NCBI GenBank assembly: GCA_022432975.1 | Contig: CM039510.1 | Location: 15,084,381 to 15,148,380 of the forward strand | Direction: 5' to 3' | Length of the DNA: 64,000 nucleotides | Origin: Begonia masoniana | Lineage: Eukaryota > Streptophyta > Magnoliopsida > Cucurbitales > Begoniaceae | Shown here: piece after piece, positions 60,737 to 64,000 of the stretch | How positions within the stretch are numbered: position 1 is the stretch's first letter | How the letters are laid out: each line of letters opens with the position of its first letter | The notes under the pieces: model-generated | Databases searched by the model: none | Seen by the model: only the letters and a program-made list of their open reading frames with translations | Told to the model about the DNA's origin: nothing | Translations under genes and position numbers: made by a program

Positions 60737-61918
60737 TGCATGAACAGTTACGTACTTAAAGTAAACAAACAACATACATACCATCAAGACAATAAAAACT
60801 ATTAAAAGCATATCCTATCTAACTACCCAACCATAACAATTTAAACCAAAAGCGTCACCAAAATTCCTTGAGACGACCTCGACGTACGGTGTAGGCCAAT
60901 CGGCCAGAGAAGATCAGGAGAACTTAGCTCGTGTCCGTTGCAGCTCAAGCTCCGTCCACGAGCGTTGTTCACCTAAGCAATTTCACAAAATTGTCGTTAA
61001 AACAAGCTTAAACAATTTAATGCCCAAACTAACAAAATCCTTAACTAAGGAATTTCTCCTAGGGCTATAACTCAACTAATCGAGGCGTTTCAACAACCAA
61101 TTCGCGCTCGATACCACAAAATATCCGTTTACAAGTTTTCCCTAAAAACTCCTAAATTCTCAAATTTTAACATTTCTCACCAAATCAATTTGACTTCGTC
61201 CAATACGTCATTTATATCCATAAACTCGATAAACCTATCAATCTCGAACCATAAATCGTGTTTTATTACGAAACCCTAAACGAACCCTAATCGTTTAAAC
61301 ATCATAAAAACAGAAATAAACTTTGCTAAAACCTTAGAATCGTACCTAGGGTTGCGACAGGAGGAAGAAACGTGAAGGATCGAGACGATCGGAGAGCTCG
61401 ATCGTCGGAAATGGAGGAATCGCCGTGAGTCGCCGAAGGAGGGAGAAGTCGCAGAGAGAGAGGGGGAAATCGCGTGGAGAAGAAGAAGAAGAAGAAGAAT
61501 TATAGTTTTTAATAAAATTTTTACTTGATAAATTACCATTTTGCCCTTCCTTTGATTTTCTATTTGTTTCGTCCTTCGATTCGTTAATTAACTAACGATT
61601 CAGTTTCTCCAAATTACCTTATTTCACCAATAAGTCCAACTTATTATTAGAGATTTATCAAAACTGTCCGTTCGCAAATCGGATCTCGTTTACTATTTTT
61701 ACCAAAATATCCTTTATACTACGATAAACATAATTCTCGTAAAATTAATGTTACGACTCCTAAAATTCCAAGAATTTTCCTAAAATCCTTATTAATTATT
61801 AGGATCGTAATAACGCTTTCTTTTTGCGAAACGGACCTGATTTGACATATTTACAAAAAAATATCATCATATATTAAAATATTAATTTTCGTCCCGCTGG
61901 GTATTATAATCAATCCAC
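60737..61918 (-). mobile_element. E5: 3' LTR, part 3
   Basis: Completes the E5 LTR, ending GGGTATTATA (one change from GGGTATTACA of E1). It contains arm 1 (TACGGTGTAGG on +, 60885-60895), the GGCC hairpin and the first exon (about 61350-61500). Parts 1-3 add up to about 2.5 kb, a normal LTR length for this group. Confidence 0.85.
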
Positions 61919-61948
61919 CTTATTTAAAATTTTGTCCTCAAAATTTGA

Positions 61949-62478
61949 TTATACAAACAATTCAGGATACTTAGGCATCATATCCTGCTGTCGCTCCCAA
62001 GTTGCCTCTTCGACCTCGTGGTTCCGCCATAAGACTTTAACTAGCAGAATCTCTTTGTTGCGCAATACTTTGATCGAAGACTCCAAAATACGCACAAACT
62101 TCTCCACATAAGTCAAGGTAGGCTGTACCTCGATGTCTCTTGTCTCCACAATATGCGATGGATCGCGCAAACATTTCCGAAGCATATACACGTGGAACAC
62201 GTCGTGAATACCTTCCATAGAAGCCGGAAGCTGTAGTCTATACACCTTAGTCCCTATCCTCTTCAGAATAGGAAAGGGACCCACATAACGAGGGTTCAAC
62301 TTACCCCTCCTTCCAAATCTCATTACGCCCTTAAACGGAGAAACTTTAAGATAAACCTCATCTCCTTCATCAAACTTTAGCTCTCTCCGTCTGGTGTCAG
62401 CATAGCTCTTCTGTCGACTCTGAGTTATCTCGATATGCTGTCTAATAACGGCAATCTTCTCTGCCGTTTGCTACAGAA
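61949..62478 (-). pseudogene. E5 integrase C-terminus and chromodomain
   Basis: The open frame 61949-62323 contains RFGRRGKLNPRYVGPFPILK, VFHVYMLRKCL and the chromodomain EEATWERQQDMMPKYPELFV with its stop. Upstream codons to about 62478 are in other frames. It lies about 30 bases inside the E5 3' LTR, the right place for the end of pol. Sequence similarity stops abruptly at about 62478, where the E7 LTR begins, so the rest of E5 is displaced or lost. It supplies the end missing from the E1 integrase but is a separate copy. Confidence 0.85.
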
Positions 62479-62643
62479 TTAAGTAGAGCTATAAAACAAT
62501 GTTTGAATAATCAGTTAAAATATTAAGAAATAATTTGGCCAGAAAAGATCAAGACTTGAAAATCGTAAGAGTCAAACACATCTGCCGCTAAACAAAGTCA
62601 ACAAACAAAAGGGGCGGAAACAGAAACTGAAGGCTTCCACAGA

Positions 62644-62836
62644 TCACAAAATGAAAAAACTTATTATACACATCTACCGACGACGTAAGCCGGATGATTC
62701 ACTCATCTAACTCACACCGGTCACAAAACGAATAAACTTATTATACACATCTACCGATGATGTAAGCCGTATGATTCATTCATCTAACTCACACAGATCA
62801 CAAAACGACAAAACTTATTATACACATCTATCGATG
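62644..62836 (-). repeat. 77-bp tandem repeat, 2.5 copies (E7)
   Basis: Units start TCACAAA at 62644, 62721 and 62798 and contain TTATTATACACATCTACCGA and CATCTAACTCACAC. The motif ACATCTACCGATGA echoes the 48-bp unit of E8. Confidence 0.85.
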
Positions 62837-63297
62837 AAAACACACAAAACAAAACACATCGCCCAATCAATAAACAACAAATTTACTGCCTACATCTTCT
62901 GATGGCTTTTACTGAAGACATCATCCGATAGACCAAAAAGAGACTCTAACAAGGAGTAAACCCGACTGCTAAACGATTTTGTACATTTGGCTGAAATCAT
63001 TCTAATCAACACAAATCATCAATTCAAAAAAATTCAGAATAGCAAACTACAATCGAAATCAAATCATATTTCCAAATCCAGAAAAGAAGATCACAGAAGC
63101 GTTCAAAGAAGTATCAAACTTCTACTATCATTAAAATTCTCAGAATACTTCATCAGAATACCTAACCACTGAAAACTCTCATTCAGACAAAAGTTAAACC
63201 GCCTCATCAGAGCAGCTAACCGTAGCATAGAAGTGCTGCTCCAACTTCACCTATTCCTCAGTAAACTCAAGGAATTCACCTCTTGAAAGCTTAACAC

Positions 63298-63775
63298 CTA
63301 CATCACAAAACTCATCTATTAGCCTAATGCTAAGTAAGTAAAGCAGTAATGAATGAAATGCAGAACATAAATTCCTAAACATGCAAATTTCTACTTTCTC
63401 ATCTCAGTTGCATATGTATTTGTTTCTGATCTGATCCCCATGTGAAATTGGGAGTTGGATCACTTCTCCCAAAGTCATATGTCCTCTCTCTCGATTAAGG
63501 GGCGGACTAGTTCCCTTAACAAACTTTTCCGATCCTCCTCTAAAATTGGGGTTTGGATCACTTCCCCCAAAGTCATACATTCTCTCTCTTGATTAAGGGG
63601 CGGATTAGTTCCCTTAACAACTGTTACAGTCTGTTCTTTCCTTACCATGTCATTTCATGTAAATTCATTTTCGTATATTTTCAAAATATGATGCATGACA
63701 TACAAACACAATCAAGCATACACAATCCTACTGTTTTGTGATGTAGGCCCGAAGGCACAAACATACTTTACTTAC
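63298..63775 (-). other. Putative LTR intron with complementary ends (E7)
   Basis: On the minus strand, donor CCAG|GTAAGT is at 63775. Arm 1 CCTACATCACAAAAC (63747-63733) and arm 2 GTTTTGTGATGTAGG (63311-63297) are perfectly complementary over 15 nt, the longest in the window. A GCC-TTCG-GGC hairpin (63756-63747) abuts arm 1. TTAGC-ATTAG-GCTAA (63333-63319) ends 20 nt before the AG. Confidence 0.65.
63448..63570 (-). repeat. Two hairpins with the same loop (E7)
   Basis: TTGGGAG/CTCCCAA (63448-63454, 63466-63472) and TTGGGG/CCCCAA (63546-63551, 63565-63570) both enclose TTGGATCACTT. The pair differs by an A-T to G-C exchange. GATTAAGGGGCGGAYTAGTT is also repeated (about 63493 and 63591). Confidence 0.8.
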
Positions 63776-64000
63776 CTGGCTCCCTAGAAAAGCTCGGTTT
63801 CAACTACTTTGGAAGCCTTGCTCACGTAGAGTCATAAACAGAATACCAATTAGATCTTCATTGACCTCATCCTATACCATTCAGAAACCCTAGGAGCTAG
63901 TTTTGGACTCTGTTCTATGTGCATTCCCGATTCATACGAGACCCGACTCAACTCCTACGCCCTGCATTTCCCTAGAACATGCATCTACAATACTCCTCTA

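Larger units (their letters stand above)
62479..64000 (-). mobile_element. E7: part of another LTR, minus strand
   Basis: It has the donor (63775), paired arms and hairpins of the LTR group, and CATCTACCGAYGAYGT repeats reminiscent of the E8 minisatellite region. Neither LTR end is certain: no TGT start is seen at 62479 and the right end is outside the window. It is probably a distant relative of E8. Confidence 0.68.

Overview
This window is repeat-rich DNA from a flowering plant, probably a eudicot; the species cannot be told from sequence. I found no convincing host gene, tRNA or genuine rRNA gene. Almost every base belongs to nested Ty3/gypsy LTR retrotransposons. Most are chromoviruses with 2-3 kb LTRs, a primer site matching initiator tRNA-Met and a C-terminal chromodomain, which fits the Tekay/Del type. 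There is also one Cassandra TRIM with 5S-like LTRs. The setting looks like heterochromatin.

Layout. 1-3290 is the 3' end of a + element (E2) with its 3' LTR at 806-3290. 3291-11803 is a decayed - element (E1) whose integrase core is repeated about four times in tandem; its 5' LTR is 9235-11803. 11804-12541 is the right part of an older + LTR (E0). 12542-23915 is an old, different gypsy (E3, - strand, probably CRM-like). It is split by a Cassandra element (13678-14582, TSD TATGG), solo LTR A (15072-17132, TSD ATGTT) and solo LTR B (19462-22210, TSD CTTAC/CTTAT). 23916-25068 has no assignable feature. 25069-47680 is a + element (E6) with a gag but no visible pol. Its 5' LTR is interrupted by E8 (26988-44627, TSD GATAG), a tandem LTR-INT-LTR-INT-LTR array on the - strand. 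INT1 of E8 holds an uninterrupted gag-pol ORF; INT2 is frameshifted. 47681-62478 is a - element (E5) whose 3' LTR is split by the nearly complete + element E4 (48758-58081, TSD TAATC) and by solo LTR C (58340-60731, TSD CGTGA). 62479-64000 is part of another - LTR (E7).

Main observation. The LTRs of all these divergent families share one RNA-like architecture. A TATA box is followed by a pyrimidine-rich first exon, a GTAAG/GTATG donor, an exon of about 45 nt and a second donor, usually CAG|GTAAGT. Starting 28-35 nt beyond that donor is a segment of the type CCTACAYC, and at the putative 3' splice site, 480-750 nt away, is its reverse complement ending in GTAG|G. A small hairpin abuts the donor-side arm and another sits 20-21 nt before the acceptor AG. 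Arms and hairpins change by paired substitutions between families. This looks like a conserved structure that pairs the two ends of an intron, or otherwise folds this part of the LTR RNA. A fourth splice-like pair (59-65 nt) precedes the gag ATG.

Caveats. Boundaries were read by eye, not aligned. The region 39-45 kb carries many one-base indels, often in homopolymers, and two giant poly-T tracts (253 and 501 T), so assembly error must be considered there.
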